Source: Eubacteriales bacterium (GTDB lineage Bacteria; Bacillota; Clostridia; Lachnospirales; Lachnospiraceae). From it: a DNA stretch of 64,000 nucleotides. Where the stretch lies: assembly GCA_030524175.1 (NCBI GenBank), contig JAUNHC010000006.1, forward strand, positions 62,001-126,000, written 5' to 3'. The notes under the pieces are model-generated. The model was not told where the DNA came from. It was given only the letters and a program-made list of their open reading frames with translations, and made no database searches. The translations under genes were made by a program, and so were the position numbers. Shown here one piece after another: positions 63,832 to 64,000 of the stretch; positions within the stretch are counted from its first letter, which is position 1; every line of letters starts with the position of its first letter.

Positions 63832-63865
63832 ATCTTGCTTGAATCATGACTAAACTGAGAACAGT

Positions 63866-64000
63866 TTATTTAACGGTGAAGTATTTTTCTGGAACCTCAA
63901 CCTCTGTAGAACCCATGAAATGTCCGGGATCACCCATAATATAGGTATCCTGGTAGATCAAGAATGTGTTGTCGGATTTCACGCCTGTCTCAGCGTTTGT
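63866..64000 (-). CDS. Transporter-linked binding protein, C-terminal end
   Basis: The last 44 codons of a gene entering from the right edge: SDNTFLIYQDTYIMGDPGHF, then EVEVPEKYFTVK and TAA at 63868-63866. It is co-directional with the ATPase and permease genes and lies where the binding protein of the importer would be. It may belong to the DUF3798 family that often precedes such transporters; the fragment is too short to be sure. Confidence 0.6.
   Translation of the reverse strand, partial: TNAETGVKSDNTFLIYQDTYIMGDPGHFMGSTEVEVPEKYFTVK

Overview
The window looks like chromosomal DNA of a gut-type Lachnospiraceae (Clostridia). Supporting signs are strong AGGAGG-type ribosome binding sites, several TTG/GTG starts, simple-sugar ABC transporters with MKKR-type signal peptides, a sporulation-type sigma-factor fragment, YesM/YesN and LytTR/GHKL two-component pairs, and an operon of a large helical-repeat protein with an actin/Hsp70-like ATPase that I associate with this family. 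The genus cannot be fixed. I saw no rRNA, tRNA, CRISPR array or phage genes.

Layout. 1-7,000: start of an amino-acid binding protein (minus), then an operon of a 1179-aa beta/helical-repeat protein, an actin/Hsp70-like protein and a TPR protein, then an EamA exporter. 7,100-15,300: a long palindromic element, an HD-domain protein, a PfkB sugar kinase, a UshA-like secreted phosphoesterase and a ribose operon in the order rbsB, DUF2291-type lipoprotein, rbsA, rbsC, rbsD. 15,800-18,250: a LytTR regulator with two sensor-like proteins, the second lacking its kinase domain. 18,300-23,560: a secreted carboxylesterase beside a YesM/YesN pair. 23,900-25,750: a cold-shock protein with a structured leader, and an ECF sigma/anti-sigma pair. 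26,000-29,400: a MerR-methyltransferase fusion, a MerR-type promoter, and rfbA-rfbB.

29,400-45,500 is the most interesting part: a surface-polysaccharide operon on the minus strand. It encodes a sugar aminotransferase, a PglC/WbaP-type initiating transferase, a NeuD-type acyltransferase, a WecF-like glycosyltransferase, Wzy and Wzx. Inside it sits a small type II fatty-acid/polyketide set: FabD, metallo-hydrolase, KASIII, two ketoreductases, two carrier proteins, AMP-ligase, carboxyltransferase and AcpS. The simplest reading is that dTDP-4-keto-6-deoxyglucose made by RfbA/RfbB is aminated, decorated with an acetyl or purpose-made acyl group, and polymerised. At the head of the operon is a TnpB-family protein in which all three RuvC catalytic positions appear substituted, followed by a GC-rich, highly structured leader resembling an omegaRNA with a possible guide. 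This arrangement suggests an RNA-guided, nuclease-dead regulator (TldR-like) attached to a capsule locus.

45,500-48,300 is a scarred region: a probable short RNA, a headless gene fragment, and an AAA/PDDEXK gene split by a 156-bp palindromic element with a 6-bp target duplication. 48,300-57,000: a LacI-controlled arabinoside locus (binding protein, two permeases, two GH51 arabinofuranosidases, a zinc dehydrogenase). 57,000-59,100: a 145-bp MITE-like element with 8-bp target duplications, a TetR/flavodoxin pair and a sigma-K-like fragment. 59,200-64,000: a simple-sugar-type ABC transporter whose intergenic spacer carries an 83-bp repeat twice.
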